Program-made: the position numbers and the translations under genes
Notes under the pieces: generated by a model
The model's database searches: none
What the model saw: the letters and a program-made list of their open reading frames with translations, nothing else
Told to the model about the DNA's origin: nothing
Shown here: in pieces, positions 51,192 through 60,057 of the stretch
Position numbering within the stretch: position 1 is the first letter of the stretch
Layout of the letters: every line of letters begins with the position of its first letter
NCBI RefSeq assembly: GCF_017352135.1
Contig: NZ_CP071455.1
Location: 124,001-188,000, forward strand
DNA: 64,000 bases
Origin: Rhizobium lentis
GTDB taxonomy: Bacteria; Pseudomonadota; Alphaproteobacteria; Rhizobiales; Rhizobiaceae
Reading direction: 5' to 3'

Positions 51192-51515
51192 GGCTACCTC
51201 CCGAGGGGCCGCGGTCGCGCAGGCCCGTTTGCGATATACGGCCGGCCGAATGCGCGCCCCCTCCCAGGGCCGTCGATAACCGACGAATGGCATTGGTTCC
51301 GATCGCTCCCTGACGGTATACAAGAATCTTAATTAGTAAATAGTATTATCAATGCACATCAAAACATTTCATCAGGGAGGGGCGAAAATGAAGTTTTTCG
51401 ACGCCGATTCCTAAGATAATACAGGCGTTAACGTGATTGCCATGAATTTCGGACAGGTGATAATATTTATTATCCAGAACGTTGTTTCTTTCAGAACCGG
51501 AGATCGTTCCCGCGA
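51192..51515. promoter_or_regulatory. Divergent promoter region with 16-bp palindrome
   Basis: The 324-bp interval between the sugar binding-protein gene and the LacI gene. GATAATATTTATTATC (51459-51474) is a palindrome with 6-bp arms. A partly similar patch GATAATACTATTTACTA (minus strand, 51334-51350) lies closer to the binding-protein gene. Both are AT-rich, unlike typical GC-centred LacI sites, so assignment to the LacI protein is tentative. Confidence 0.45.
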
Positions 51516-52619
51516 ATGCGAAAGCCCAGGACCCAAAAGAAGCCCGCAATAAACAAGCCAGTTCGCGTGACGATGATGGACATCGCCGCGGCGGCCGGCT
51601 GCTCACAGGCGGCTGTTTCCTTCGTGCTCAACGACACGCCCGGCACCCGCATCTCACAGCAGACCCGCGACCGTGTATTGGAGGCTGCGCGCGCGCTCGG
51701 CTACATGGGAACAAGCTATACCATGAAGGCCTCTTATTCGGGTCTCGACAACGTCATCGGTTTCGCCGTGGATCAACTCGCCACCAGTCCCGAAGCAATC
51801 GTCGCAATCGAGGGCGCCCGGCAGGCCTCCTGGAACACGGGCAACGTGTTGTTGGTCACCCAGACGCTGGGTGATCCCGTCATGGAGCCCAAAGCAATCA
51901 GAGCGTTGACCAGCGGCGGCATATCCGCGCTCATATACATGACGATCTATACCAGGGAGGTCCACCTTCCTTCTTACGTCTGTGAGCTCAAGATCCCGAC
52001 CGTATTGTTGAACTGCTACACAGCTGATCATGCCTTTCCAGCCGTGGTGCCGAGCGAGATCGCAGGCGGCCAGAGCTCCACCCGGCACCTGATCATGCAC
52101 GGCCACCATCGCATCGGAACGATTACCGGCGAGATTTGGATGCAGGCTGCGCAGGACCGGCTGACGGGATACCGCCGTGCACTTGCGACCGCCGATATAC
52201 CCTTTGATCCGGAATTGGTCATTGAAGGCGACTGGTCGGCCGGCGCCGGCTATGCCGCCACGATGAAATTGCTTGCGTTGAAGGAACCGCCGACCGCGAT
52301 CTTCTGCCAGAACGATCGAACTGCCGTGGGATGCTACGAGGCCCTCAAAGATGCCGGGCTGCGCATCCCCCAGGACATGTCGGTGGTCGGTTATGACGAC
52401 GAAGAAATCTCGCGACACCTCGTACCGACACTGACCACTTCGGTCCTTCCGCACCTCGCCATGGGTCAGTGGGCAATTGAACATCTCAACCTGCAGACCA
52501 TGCCTGGCAAGCGCTATCCAATCACGAAGCTGGAATGCTCGCTGGTCAATCGTCATTCCGTCGCTGCGCCGAGGACCAAGGCGCGGCATATCTTCGATGG
52601 CGCGCAAGCGCCGCGATAG
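51516..52619 (+). CDS. LacI-family regulator of the ribose-type sugar operon
   Basis: A 367-residue LacI protein. Helix-turn-helix: VTMMDIAAAAGCSQAAVSFV followed by LNDTPGTRISQQTRDRVLEA. The core domain has VIGFAVDQLATSPEAIVAIE, ALIYMTIYTREVHLPSYVCE and the C-terminal DMSVVGYDDEEISRHLVPTL. Some 16 extra residues precede the usual N-terminus (MRKPRTQKKPAINKPV). It is divergent from the sugar transporter, so it is the probable repressor. Confidence 0.91.
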   Translation: MRKPRTQKKPAINKPVRVTMMDIAAAAGCSQAAVSFVLNDTPGTRISQQTRDRVLEAARALGYMGTSYTMKASYSGLDNVIGFAVDQLATSPEAIVAIEGARQASWNTGNVLLVTQTLGDPVMEPKAIRALTSGGISALIYMTIYTREVHLPSYVCELKIPTVLLNCYTADHAFPAVVPSEIAGGQSSTRHLIMHGHHRIGTITGEIWMQAAQDRLTGYRRALATADIPFDPELVIEGDWSAGAGYAATMKLLALKEPPTAIFCQNDRTAVGCYEALKDAGLRIPQDMSVVGYDDEEISRHLVPTLTTSVLPHLAMGQWAIEHLNLQTMPGKRYPITKLECSLVNRHSVAAPRTKARHIFDGAQAPR

Positions 52620-52745
52620 GGACGAGACGGCCGAGCGGACGTGGCACAGGCCAGATGCCCGGACGACATCGTGCTCCAGCTAAAGATCAGAATCGGATTC
52701 AACGTTCGGTACGACCAAGCCAATCGCCAAAATTCAAGGAGGCCG

Positions 52746-53497
52746 TTAAGCCGCAATCGACTGATAGAGCCAGTCGGAGAGCTTCTGCCTCGCCATGCGT
52801 GCGCCGACATTCGGAAGCAATACGTCGCCCGTCAATTCGACACCGAAATAGGAGGTGGAGGGATTGGTGATCACCTGCCGCTGGTCTTTGTTCGCGGCAA
52901 GAAAGACCCGGGCGATGTCGTCGATGCCGAACTGTTCCGGGCCGCCGATCTCGATGATATTGCTCAAGGGATCTCCGACTGCCAGTTCGGCCAGGAACGC
53001 CGCGACGTCTTCAGCCGCGACCGGCCTCATCAAGGCCGGGGGCAAGCGAAGGATGTTGCCTTCGGCACCGATGTCGATCACGCCGTTTATGAATTCGTAG
53101 AACTGGGTGGAGCGGAGGATCGTGTAGGGTCGGGTCGAAGCCCGGATGAGATTTTCCTGTACTGCTTTCGCGCGGAAGTAATCGCTTTCCACCAGACGCG
53201 GCGTGCCGACGATGGAAAGCGCGAGATAGTGGCGGACGCCGGCTTCCGCCGCGGCCGAAAGCAGGTTCTTCGTCGATACCTTGAAGAAATCAAGCGCCGA
53301 ACTGTCGCCGAAGGAGGCGGCATCGGTCACATCGACGACGACCTCGGCGCCGGCCATTGCCGCTGCGAGGCCCTTGCCCGTCGCCGTATCGACGCCGAGC
53401 GACGGAGAGGCGGCCGTGACGTCGGGCCCGAGCTCCGCAGATCCGCCCTCAGTTGCGTTCCGATAAGCCCGCTTGCTCCCGCTACCATGATCTTCAT
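52746..53497 (-). pseudogene. Frameshifted NmrA/SDR-like NAD(P)-binding protein gene
   Basis: The gene reads MKIMVAGASGLIGTQLRADL from ATG at 53497, then loses frame near 53424-53430 and resumes as DVTAASPSLGVDTATGKGLA. The spliced product would be about 250 residues, with Rossmann GASGLIGTQL, EVVVDVTDAASFGDSSALDF, GVRHYLALSIVGTPRLVESD and YTILRSTQFYEFINGVID. A single missing base in a GGGCCCG run explains everything, since the span is 752 nt rather than 753. Either a true recent mutation or a sequencing or assembly error. The family acts as atypical SDR sugar-nucleotide or NADPH-sensing proteins; target unknown. Confidence 0.8.
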
Positions 53498-53751
53498 GTC
53501 GGCATCCTCCGTTGCATCTCATCCGCATGCCCGCGCGGACGGAGAATGATCGGAACACCGGACACCTTCCATCATGCTTGAGGGTCGGAGGCCTCAGACG
53601 CAGGGCATAGCCGAACCAGCCCAAAGTGAAGGGTGCCTCATCGGGAAGATAGGAGAGCATCGTCCGCGGCCGAAACTTCCGGCTACATTCCCGCGCAATG
53701 CATGGTTTTCCATGAGTTGCGGTTGTGGTGCTACAGGATTAGCGTTCGAAT

Positions 53752-56700
53752 ATGAGCTCGCCGGCCCCAAAATGGAAAATTACTGTCGCAGGACATGCTG
53801 ACGATCCCCCGGCCTTGCCTGTCCGGCCGGAGCGGTTGATCGAGAGCGTCTGGTCTCACCGGCCCCCATTCTTGCGTCTGGCGCTTTTCTTCCTCGCCTA
53901 TGTGCTCGCCTGCGGCTTTGCTCAGTCGCTTGCGATCGTGCCGGGAACAGGCATTTCCATCTGGCCTCCGGCCGGGCTTTTCATCGCGACACTCATCCTC
54001 GCCTCCCGGCCGAGCTGGCCGTGGTGGATCTTGGCGGGCTGCCTGGGTGAGATGTTCAGCAATGTCCTCTGGTTCCACAGTCCGCAGGCCGCGGCCTTCC
54101 TGATCTATGTCGGCAATGCTCTCGAAGCTGTGGTTGCGGCATGGCTCGTCAACCGGACTTTGAAGCCTCCGGTTCGGCTCGAAACCCTGCAGGAAGTTAC
54201 CGCATTCGTCGTCATCAGCGCCGGGATTGCGCCGGCCGTCAGCGCGACCATCGGAAGCGCCACGCTTGCCTGGTTCAGCATCCAGTCGCAATCCTTCCTG
54301 ACAGCCTGGCCCTTATGGTGGATCGGAGACGCGACCGGTGTTCTGATCGTGGCGCCGCTGGCGCTGGTCCTTTTCCACAGCTGGCGCGGCAAAACCCAGT
54401 TTTCGGCCGGGCAATGGGTGGAAGCGGTCATCCTGGCGCTGATCTTTCTCGGCGTCGCCGCTCTGTCGCTGAGCGGCTACCTTCCCTTCGCCTATATCAT
54501 CATGCCCCCTCTTCTCTGGGCCGCGGTCCGCTTCGAATTCAAGGGAGCGGCGGTGTCACTCGCGCTCCTCGCCCTGATTACCGCCGTCTTTACGATCACG
54601 GGCGCCAGCCAATTCGCCGGCGATCCGACGTCCCAGAAACATAATCAGGTCATGCTGCAGCTTTTTCTGGCGATCTCGGCATTTTCAGCGCTGATTGTCG
54701 CCGCCATATCCCGTCAGCATCAGATGGCGGTGCTTTCGCTGCGCCAAAGCGTGCAAGCGCTCAGCGAACGGGAACGGGAGCTCTCGCAGCTCGTGGACAT
54801 GGTGCCGAGCCATGTCTGGCGTCTCAGACCCGACGGCGAGCCGACCTTCTTCAACAAGCGCATGGTCGACTTCCTCGGCGTCGATGTGGCGGATTCCGAC
54901 AGGCCCGACGTGAGCAGGCTGGAGGCGGTGTTTCAGGCCATCGTTCATACCGATGACGCCGCGGCATTCAGAGATTTGCTCAGCCATTGCCTCGTCACGG
55001 GCGAGAATTTCGTGATGCGCTATCGGCTGCGCCGCGCCGACGGCGTCTATCGGTGGATGTCGAGCCGGGCAGAGCCGATGCGCGACCAAGCGGGAAACAT
55101 CGTCCAGTGGTGTGGGCTTTGTCACGATATCGACGACCAGGTCCATGCGGAAGAGGCCTTGCGCCGGAGCGAGCAGCAGCTGCAGCAGATGATCGACGCC
55201 GTTCCCATCCGCATCTGGAGCGTGGAGCCGACGGGTGGCTCGATCTACTTCAACAAACGCTACCAAGATCACTTCCGCGCCGTCATCGCCGATTTCGACT
55301 CCGTCGGCGAACCGCGCATCGACGAACTGCTGCAGCAGTTGATCCACCCCGATGAAGCGCACGACGTTCAGCGCACGCTGCGCAATTGTTTCGAAAGCGG
55401 CGGCGGCGCAGCAATGCGGTTTCGCTGGCTTGAAAAGGATGGCGTCTATCGCTGGGCCGAATGCAGGGTGGAGCCGAGGCGCGACGAAGACGGAAAGGTC
55501 GTGCAGTGGTACGGCGTTTCGCTCGATATCGACGATGAGGTGCGCGCGCTGGAAACCTTGCGCGACCGTGAGCGCGAACTCTCGCAGCTCGTGGACATGG
55601 TGCCGGTGCAGATCCGGCGCCTGAAACCGAACGGCGAACCGGTCTTCTTCAACAAGCGCCTGATCGACTTTTTCGGCCTCGACGTCGGCGATATGGACCG
55701 GCCCGGCATGAGCCGTCTCTCATCGGTCATTCACACGCTCGTTCATCCCGACGATGCACAGCGGCTGCTGGATACGGTCCAGCAATCCCTCGTCAGCGGC
55801 GATCCCTTCTCGATCAAATACCGCATGCGCCGTTTCGACGGAGCCTATCGCTGGGTCGACGGCCGCGCCGAGCCGCTGCGGGATCAAAACGGCGCGATCG
55901 TGCAATGGTACGTGATATCGGTCGACATCGACGACGAGATGCGGGCGCAGGAAGCGCTGCGCAACCGGGAGCACGAGCTTTCCCAACTGGTGGACATGGT
56001 TCCGAGCCTGCTCTGGCGGCTCAATCCGGAAGGCGCTCCAACTTTCTTCAACAAGCGCCTGATCGACTTCCTCGGCCTTGACGTCGCGGAGATGGAGAAA
56101 CCCGGCATGAGCCGGCTGGCGGCCCTCATCGACGTCGCTGTTCATCCCGACGATGCCGAGCGCCTCGCCGAGGCGCTGAACCATTCCCTCGTCACCGGCG
56201 AACGATTCTCGCAGCAATATCGCCTGCGGCGCGCCGACGGGGTCTATCGCTGGGTGAAAGGCAGCGCCGAGCCACTGCGCGACGAAACCGGACGGATCGT
56301 CCAGTGGTACGGTCTCTCGCATGATATCGACGACCAGTTGCGCGTCGAGGAGGCACTGCGAGAGAGGGAGCGGTCGCTCTGGCAGATCGTCGAAACGCTG
56401 CCTGTCATGATCGATTGCGCGGCTCCGGACGGAGAGCCGGTCTATCGCAATCCGCAACTTCGTGACTTTCTCGGATACAAGCTCGAAGACCTTGATGGAA
56501 CCGGAAAGTCACGGCTGGCCGGCACGCTCGATGCCGGCGTTCATCCCGACGATCTAGCCGGCGTGAAGGAGAAATATGCCCATTCGCTCGCCACCGGCGA
56601 ACCCTATGCGCGCAGGCACCGCCTCCGGCGGTTCGATGGCGACTATCGCTGGGTCGAGACGCGGGCTGCGCCGATGCGCAACGCCGAAGGCGCCATCGTG

Positions 56701-57471
56701 CAGTGGAATGTCATATGCCTCGACATCGACGGCGAGGTACGAATAGAGGAAGAGCTGCGCCTGGCGCAGGAGGGGCTTGCCCGGGCGAGCCAGGCGGCAA
56801 GCCTCGCCGAGCTTTCCGCCTCCATTGCGCATGAGGTGAACCAGCCCTTGGCGGCCGTCGTGGCGAATTCCCACGCCTGCCAGCGCTGGCTGACGGCCGA
56901 GCCGCCGAACATGGAGCGGGCGCAGAAGACGGTCGAGCGCATTATCCGGGACGCCAACTCGGCCGCCGATGTCGTCAGCCGCATTCGCGCCTTGTTCAAG
57001 CAATCCGCAGACAGCAGGACCCAGACGACGCCCTCCGGGATTATCGAGGAGGCGCGCAGCCTGATGGCCGACGAGGCCTGGCGCCGCCGCGTTCGCCTCG
57101 AGGTCGACGTCGACGCCAACCTGCCGCTGATCGCGATCGATCGCGTCCAGATCCAGCAGGTCCTGATCAATCTCGTCCGCAACGGCATCGAGGCGATGCA
57201 GGCCACGACGGACGACAGAGTGATCGGGATACGCGCGCACCATGTAGGAAATGGCGTCCGGATCGAAGTCAGCGACCGTGGCCAGGGCATCGCGTTTCCC
57301 GAGAAGATGTTCGAGCCTTTCTTCAGCACTAAGGAAAACGGTATGGGCATGGGGCTGGCGATCTGCCGCTCGATCGTCGAACTGCACGGCGGAAGATTAT
57401 GGGCGGAGAAGAACGAACCGCACGGAGCGACGTTGATCTTCACATTGCCCATTGAAACGAAGGCGGCATGA
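53752..57471 (+). CDS. MASE1 sensor histidine kinase with five PAS units
   Basis: A 1239-residue hybrid-size histidine kinase. An N-terminal MASE1 membrane domain (about 41-330; multiple helices, including FLRLALFFLAYVLACGFAQS, GISIWPPAGLFIATLILASR and WPLWWIGDATGVLIVAPLAL) is followed by five PAS/PAC units (residues 343-1007). HisKA is SASIAHEVNQPLAAVVANSH with His1027, and the HATPase part has NLVRNGIEAMQATTDD, SDRGQGIAFPEKMFEPFFST and NGMGMGLAICRSIVELHGGR. There is no receiver domain. Its stop overlaps the first response regulator gene by four bases. Ligand unknown; PAS units may sense redox, light or small molecules. Confidence 0.92.
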   Translation: MSSPAPKWKITVAGHADDPPALPVRPERLIESVWSHRPPFLRLALFFLAYVLACGFAQSLAIVPGTGISIWPPAGLFIATLILASRPSWPWWILAGCLGEMFSNVLWFHSPQAAAFLIYVGNALEAVVAAWLVNRTLKPPVRLETLQEVTAFVVISAGIAPAVSATIGSATLAWFSIQSQSFLTAWPLWWIGDATGVLIVAPLALVLFHSWRGKTQFSAGQWVEAVILALIFLGVAALSLSGYLPFAYIIMPPLLWAAVRFEFKGAAVSLALLALITAVFTITGASQFAGDPTSQKHNQVMLQLFLAISAFSALIVAAISRQHQMAVLSLRQSVQALSERERELSQLVDMVPSHVWRLRPDGEPTFFNKRMVDFLGVDVADSDRPDVSRLEAVFQAIVHTDDAAAFRDLLSHCLVTGENFVMRYRLRRADGVYRWMSSRAEPMRDQAGNIVQWCGLCHDIDDQVHAEEALRRSEQQLQQMIDAVPIRIWSVEPTGGSIYFNKRYQDHFRAVIADFDSVGEPRIDELLQQLIHPDEAHDVQRTLRNCFESGGGAAMRFRWLEKDGVYRWAECRVEPRRDEDGKVVQWYGVSLDIDDEVRALETLRDRERELSQLVDMVPVQIRRLKPNGEPVFFNKRLIDFFGLDVGDMDRPGMSRLSSVIHTLVHPDDAQRLLDTVQQSLVSGDPFSIKYRMRRFDGAYRWVDGRAEPLRDQNGAIVQWYVISVDIDDEMRAQEALRNREHELSQLVDMVPSLLWRLNPEGAPTFFNKRLIDFLGLDVAEMEKPGMSRLAALIDVAVHPDDAERLAEALNHSLVTGERFSQQYRLRRADGVYRWVKGSAEPLRDETGRIVQWYGLSHDIDDQLRVEEALRERERSLWQIVETLPVMIDCAAPDGEPVYRNPQLRDFLGYKLEDLDGTGKSRLAGTLDAGVHPDDLAGVKEKYAHSLATGEPYARRHRLRRFDGDYRWVETRAAPMRNAEGAIVQWNVICLDIDGEVRIEEELRLAQEGLARASQAASLAELSASIAHEVNQPLAAVVANSHACQRWLTAEPPNMERAQKTVERIIRDANSAADVVSRIRALFKQSADSRTQTTPSGIIEEARSLMADEAWRRRVRLEVDVDANLPLIAIDRVQIQQVLINLVRNGIEAMQATTDDRVIGIRAHHVGNGVRIEVSDRGQGIAFPEKMFEPFFSTKENGMGMGLAICRSIVELHGGRLWAEKNEPHGATLIFTLPIETKAA
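54778..56772 (+). repeat. Five tandem 399-bp PAS/PAC repeats inside the kinase gene
   Basis: Units at 54778-55176, 55177-55575, 55576-55974, 55975-56373 and 56374-56772 are each exactly 133 codons, without insertions or deletions. Common landmarks: ELSQLVDMVP at unit position 1, an FNK or equivalent at 25, HPDD at 57-60, YRW, and VQW(Y)G..xDIDD near the end. Units 1, 3 and 4 are closest; unit 5 is most diverged. 133 equals 19 heptads, fitting helical linkers in phase. Confidence 0.9.
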
Positions 57472-58112
57472 TGACGGCCGACGACCATATTGTCTTCATC
57501 GTGGATGACGATGAACGCATTCGCGAGGCGCTCGGCGAGCTGCTCGCCTCGCACGGCATGCATGCCGTCGCCTTCGAGTCCGCATGCGATTATGTGAAGG
57601 CAGACAAGCCGGATCGGCCTGCCTGCCTCATTCTCGATATCGAGCTGCCCGATATCAACGGCCTCGAGCTGCAGCGGCAGATCGCCGACGGTGATCATCC
57701 GCCGATCGTCTTCATCACTGGACACGGCGACATCCCCTCTTCCGTGCGCGCCATCAAGCGCGGCGCGGTGGATTTTCTCACCAAGCCGTTCAGCGATGAT
57801 GATCTCATGGCGGCCATCCAGGCGGCAATCGCCCAAGATCGCGCAAAGAAGGCCGGGCGCGCCGAACTCGACATGCTGAGGCGACACTATCTCGACCTGA
57901 CACCGCGCGAGCGCGAGGTGCTGCCGCTCGTCGTCAGCGGCCTTCTCAACAAGCAGGCGGCAGCCGAACTGGGGATCAGCGAAGTCACGCTACAGATCCA
58001 CAGAAGGAACGTGATGCAGAAGATGGCGGCGGCATCGCTCGCCGATCTCGTGCGCATCGCGGAGAAACTGGAAATACCGATAACCCACTCGCGCCGGGTG
58101 GGAGGGAATTGA
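57468..58112 (+). CDS. FixJ-type response regulator (first of three)
   Basis: A 214-residue receiver plus LuxR-type DNA-binding protein. The phospho-acceptor is Asp57 in CLILDIELPDINGLE, with FIVDDDERIREAL (acidic pocket) and VDFLTKPFSDDDL (Lys). The C-terminal helix-turn-helix is LTPREREVLPLVVSGLLNKQ followed by AAAELGISEVTLQIHRRNVM. It overlaps the kinase gene by four bases (ATGA) and is the probable direct partner. LuxR-type regulators of this class commonly activate target promoters. Confidence 0.92.
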   Translation: MMTADDHIVFIVDDDERIREALGELLASHGMHAVAFESACDYVKADKPDRPACLILDIELPDINGLELQRQIADGDHPPIVFITGHGDIPSSVRAIKRGAVDFLTKPFSDDDLMAAIQAAIAQDRAKKAGRAELDMLRRHYLDLTPREREVLPLVVSGLLNKQAAAELGISEVTLQIHRRNVMQKMAAASLADLVRIAEKLEIPITHSRRVGGN

Positions 58113-58114
58113 AC

Positions 58115-58492
58115 ATGAACAAGACAAGACATGTCGTGGCAATTGTCGATGACGACCCAAGACTCCTTGAATCCATGGGCGACCTGCTGGAGTCAGCGGG
58201 CTATGTCGCGCGAAGTTTCTCGTCGGCGGGCTCGCTGCTCGTCAATGGGTTGTCGGATCTCGACCTGCTCATCACCGACATCGGAATGCCCGGCATTGAC
58301 GGCTTCGAGCTTCGTGATCTCGTCAGGAAATCACGTCCGGAGCTGCCGGTGTTCCTGATCACAGGCCGCCACGAGATCGCGGATCAGGGTCGGGCTCAAG
58401 GCACCGGCCGATTCTTTCGCAAGCCTTTCGATGCCCAGGCGCTGCTCGCGGCTATCGCCAATGCTTTGCACAAATCGAGAGATGGAGGGTGA
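58115..58492 (+). CDS. Single-domain response regulator (receiver only)
   Basis: A 125-residue CheY-like receiver with no output domain. Acidic pocket AIVDDDPRLLESM, phospho-acceptor Asp55 in LLITDIGMPGIDGFEL, and RFFRKPFDAQALL (Lys). An ATG at 58115 is preceded by GGAGGGAA; the upstream TTG at 58109 is inside the SD region. It may act as a phosphate sink or shuttle in the kinase pathway. The start lies 2 bp after the first regulator stop. Confidence 0.88.
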   Translation: MNKTRHVVAIVDDDPRLLESMGDLLESAGYVARSFSSAGSLLVNGLSDLDLLITDIGMPGIDGFELRDLVRKSRPELPVFLITGRHEIADQGRAQGTGRFFRKPFDAQALLAAIANALHKSRDGG

Positions 58493-58493
58493 C

Positions 58494-59189
58494 ATGAGAG
58501 TTGACCAGCCGTTGCGGAGATCGGCGCCGTTATCACCGCAGCGCGTGTGTGAAGAGGATCAGCCGCTCGTCATTATAGTGGATGACGACGCCTCCATTCG
58601 CGAGGCGCTCTGTGAACTCATCCTGTCGGCAGGTTTCCAGCCGGTCAGTTTTGCCTCGACCCGCGAATTGCTCGACGCGCATATATTGGACAGGCCGGGC
58701 TGCCTGGTCCTCGATGTGCGCATGCCGGGGGCGAGCGGTCTTCACCTGCAGAGTCATCTGGCCGAAAACGGCATCGCCAAACCGATCATCTTCCTGACCG
58801 GACACGGTGATATTCCGATGACCGTACAGGCGATGAAAGCCGGGGCGGTGGATTTCCTCACCAAGCCGGTGCGGGACCAGACGCTGCTCGATGCCGTGAC
58901 CGCGGCCATAGCGGTAGACGGCGAACGACGGGCGGAAGCCGCGATCGCCAAGCGCAATATCGAACGTCTGGAGACGCTGACGCAGCGCGAGCGTGAAGTG
59001 TTGCACGAAGTTGCCCGCGGACGCCTCAACAAGCAGATCGCTTACGATCTCGGCATCAGCGAGGTGACGGTCAAGCTGCATCGCAGCAATGTCATGCACA
59101 AGATGGAGGCCGCCTCGATCGGCGAACTGATCCGGGCCTGGGAAACACTCCCGGCGCAAATGCGTCAGGGCGGGCGCGTAGGCCTTTAA
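58494..59189 (+). CDS. FixJ-type response regulator (second LuxR-type)
   Basis: A 231-residue receiver plus LuxR-type helix-turn-helix protein. Extra N-terminal residues precede LVIIVDDDASIREALCELIL; the phospho-acceptor is Asp74 in CLVLDVRMPGASGLHLQ, followed by VDFLTKPVRDQTLLDAV. The output domain reads LTQREREVLHEVARGRLNKQ followed by IAYDLGISEVTVKLHRSNVM. ATG at 58494 follows GGAGGGTGAC and lies one base after the receiver gene stop. Two LuxR-type regulators in one operon imply two sets of targets or heterodimers. Confidence 0.91.
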   Translation: MRVDQPLRRSAPLSPQRVCEEDQPLVIIVDDDASIREALCELILSAGFQPVSFASTRELLDAHILDRPGCLVLDVRMPGASGLHLQSHLAENGIAKPIIFLTGHGDIPMTVQAMKAGAVDFLTKPVRDQTLLDAVTAAIAVDGERRAEAAIAKRNIERLETLTQREREVLHEVARGRLNKQIAYDLGISEVTVKLHRSNVMHKMEAASIGELIRAWETLPAQMRQGGRVGL

Positions 59190-59377
59190 CCGGGTGCCGT
59201 GCAAAGAGGGAAGGACGCCGGCTGTCCATTTTGATGCACGCGTATCCGATTCACGCCAAAAAAGACGATGCGGCGCCGACAAATGGGTTTCGGCACTGCA
59301 CCCTTGCGTTATCTCTAAATTAAAGTTCGGGGATATGACCCGGTGCCCGGCTTTGGTTCCCCAAAGGAGATCTCGCC

Positions 59378-59731
59378 TTGAACAATCAATCGTCAGTCCC
59401 GCATTCCCCCGAAACCATCGCTTTCGATAACGAAGCAAATTTCCTGTCGGCCATGGGGAATGCCAAACGGCTTCACATTCTGCATCTGTTGACCGAAGGA
59501 GAAATGTCCGTGACGGTCCTGGCCGACGAAGTGGGATTGAGCCAATCGTCAACGTCGCAGCATTTGGCAATTCTTCGAGAACAGGAACTCGTGCAGACGC
59601 GAAGGGCTGCGCAGACCATCTATTATTCACTTCAATCTGACGCGGCCAGGGCGATGCTCGATACGCTCGCTGACATCTTCGGATCGCACCGTCCTGCGGC
59701 GGCAGAACGTGCCCGAGCCGTAGGCGCTTAA
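59378..59731 (+). CDS. NolR-like ArsR-family regulator
   Basis: A 117-residue ArsR-type winged helix protein starting at TTG (59378) with AAAGGAG at about 8 bp spacing. Recognition region: LADEVGLSQSSTSQHLAILR and RRAAQTIYYSLQSDAARAML. NFLSAMGNAKRLHILHLLTE closely parallels the start of rhizobial NolR, which represses nodulation and other genes, as does the QTIYYSxxSD block. Metal-binding cysteines are absent. It is a NolR paralogue or plasmid-borne relative; its targets are unknown. Confidence 0.85.
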   Translation: MNNQSSVPHSPETIAFDNEANFLSAMGNAKRLHILHLLTEGEMSVTVLADEVGLSQSSTSQHLAILREQELVQTRRAAQTIYYSLQSDAARAMLDTLADIFGSHRPAAAERARAVGA

Positions 59732-60057
59732 CGAAACGTCGGTCTTGCCAGTTCTGCCGAGAATGACCTTGTTGGCATCAGGATCGGCGCCTCGACGGCG
59801 AGAACGCGGTTTCAACGAGATGACCGCCGCTGGACCTCTATGCACCAGAGGCTGAGGCCGTTCAAGGCTTCTTACCGAGGCCTTGACGCCGTGCTCAGGA
59901 TTCCCGCGATGCTTCGCCCACATCCTCCTCGGACAGATCGATCCCCGATGGACCTTTGACGTACGCCTCCTAGACCACTGTGTGATTACGCCGCCGTTGC
60001 AAATGGGGATAATGAGCCACATCAGAAACGAGACCGGCTCACGACATGGAGGCGATC
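59732..60057. other. 326-bp gap, no gene recognised
   Basis: Contains scattered stop-rich frames on both strands, with one minus-strand frame rich in Arg, Pro and Ser that resembles nothing I know. Promoter and leader of the nitroreductase gene would be at the right end, near a GGAGGCGATC ribosome-binding site. Confidence 0.3.

Noticed and set aside
59732..60022. Possible degraded transposase downstream of the NolR-like gene
   Set aside because: Arg/Pro-rich translations on both strands looked vaguely like transposase ends, but no conserved DDE or C-terminal block could be matched.
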